A stretch of DNA of 11,542 bases from an uncultured Eubacteriales bacterium (GTDB lineage: Bacteria; Bacillota; Clostridia; Oscillospirales; CAG-272), in contig USMO01000029.1 of the NCBI GenBank assembly GCA_900555785.1, forward strand, positions 1 to 11,542. Direction: 5' to 3'. This document shows positions 11,254 to 11,542 of the stretch, in pieces (position 1 is the stretch's first letter; every line of letters starts with the position of its first letter). The notes below the pieces were generated by a model that worked only from the letters and a program-made list of their open reading frames with translations, had not been told where the DNA came from and made no database searches. A program made the translations under genes and the position numbers.

Positions 11254-11542
11254 GGGGTATGGGGGAAGGGACACGAAGAGGCTTTGCGCGGAGGGCATGG
11301 GGCTGGTTATTTGCGTAATTCATACTCTTTTTTTATCCGCCTTAGATAGTGATGGACCGACCCACTCCTATTCATTGGAAATCCCGCCGAACGAAGCGAG
11401 GGCGGGGACCTCGAGGCTCCGTTTCAAATCCCGCGTAGAGCCTCCCTTCGAAGCGGGCTCCTAAGAGCCCGAAACTTCACCGCACAGGGCAACCGGACAG
11501 CAGCACGTAAAAATCCTTACGTCCTACCATCCGGTTGCCCTG
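11254..11542. other. Gene-free tail with a chain of inverted repeats
   Basis: No convincing gene. Inverted repeats: CCCGCC/GGCGGG (11383-11388, 11401-11406), GAGGCTC/GAGCCTC (11413-11419, 11438-11444), and CGGGCTC/GAGCCCG (11454-11460, 11465-11471). The largest has 13-bp perfect arms at 11485-11497 and 11530-11542 (CAGGGCAACCGGA) enclosing ACGTAA/TTACGT (11505-11522). AAATCCCGC is repeated directly (about 11379 and 11426). This may be a dispersed intergenic repeat or a structured RNA; the last arm touches the window edge and may extend further. Confidence 0.5.

Noticed and set aside
11307..11375. 22-codon minus-strand ORF ending YLRRIKKEYELRK
   Set aside because: The basic, helix-like ending is curious, but there is no ribosome site or promoter and it lies in a structured repeat-like region. 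Too little support to call a gene.
11411..11444. Possible tRNA T-arm (TTCAAATCCC)
   Set aside because: The flanking bases do not form a T-stem, and no acceptor, anticodon or D-arm could be fitted.
11186..11464. 92-codon plus-strand frame after pfkA
   Set aside because: It starts inside pfkA, runs through the strong terminator and the hairpin chain, and has no recognisable domain.

Overview
The window looks like a chromosomal segment of a GC-rich Gram-positive anaerobe of the Clostridia, most likely Oscillospirales/Ruminococcaceae. This is an inference from protein style (Firmicutes-type heterodimeric ABC exporter, LTA-synthase-like membrane sulfatase, clostridial-type phosphofructokinase), strong AGGAGG-type ribosome sites and sigma-A-like promoters. 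No rRNA, tRNA, CRISPR array or transposase was recognised.

Layout. Positions 71-4288 (minus strand) are a three-gene operon: a MarR-family regulator followed by the two halves of a heterodimeric ABC exporter. A TTGACA-17-TAAAAT promoter at 4346-4374 precedes it, with two palindromic operators between promoter and gene, so autoregulation is likely. Positions 4915-8307 (minus) hold a cytoplasmic GH2 glycosidase and, 24 bp downstream, a membrane phosphoglycerol-transferase/LTA-synthase-like protein; the GH2 promoter carries two 14-bp direct repeats 22 bp apart. Positions 8437-9061 hold a SLOG/DUF2493-like nucleotide-binding protein and a 59-residue ribbon-helix-helix (RHH) protein, divergently transcribed around a large inverted repeat. 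Positions 10108-11202 (plus) encode ATP-dependent 6-phosphofructokinase with its own promoter and terminator. The last 290 bases hold no convincing gene but are full of inverted repeats, ending in a large hairpin cut by the window edge.

The most interesting content is in two spaces that look intergenic, 4492-4900 and 9064-9466. They hold two homologous copies, in opposite orientation, of a compact cassette of about 400 bp. Each copy has a strong promoter, a leader of about 123 nt, and a small ORF for one hydrophobic segment with a Lys-rich tail. On the opposite strand a second promoter would make an RNA of about 100 nt across the 3' end of that ORF. The two transcripts converge on a shared inverted repeat that can act as a terminator. 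This is the architecture of a type I toxin-antitoxin module. In addition, the mRNA 5' leader is complementary to a site about 270 nt downstream near its 3' end (12+4+7 bp), a hok-like fold-back that is kept in both copies with one A-U to U.G change. Copy B (9064-9466) looks intact. Copy A (4492-4900) has lost the peptide stop codon by a single T-to-G change and has a weaker Shine-Dalgarno region. I could not assign the peptide to a named toxin family, and toxicity is an inference.

The two cassettes bracket the glycosidase/sulfatase and SLOG/RHH genes as a 4.2-kb segment and supply terminators at both of its edges.
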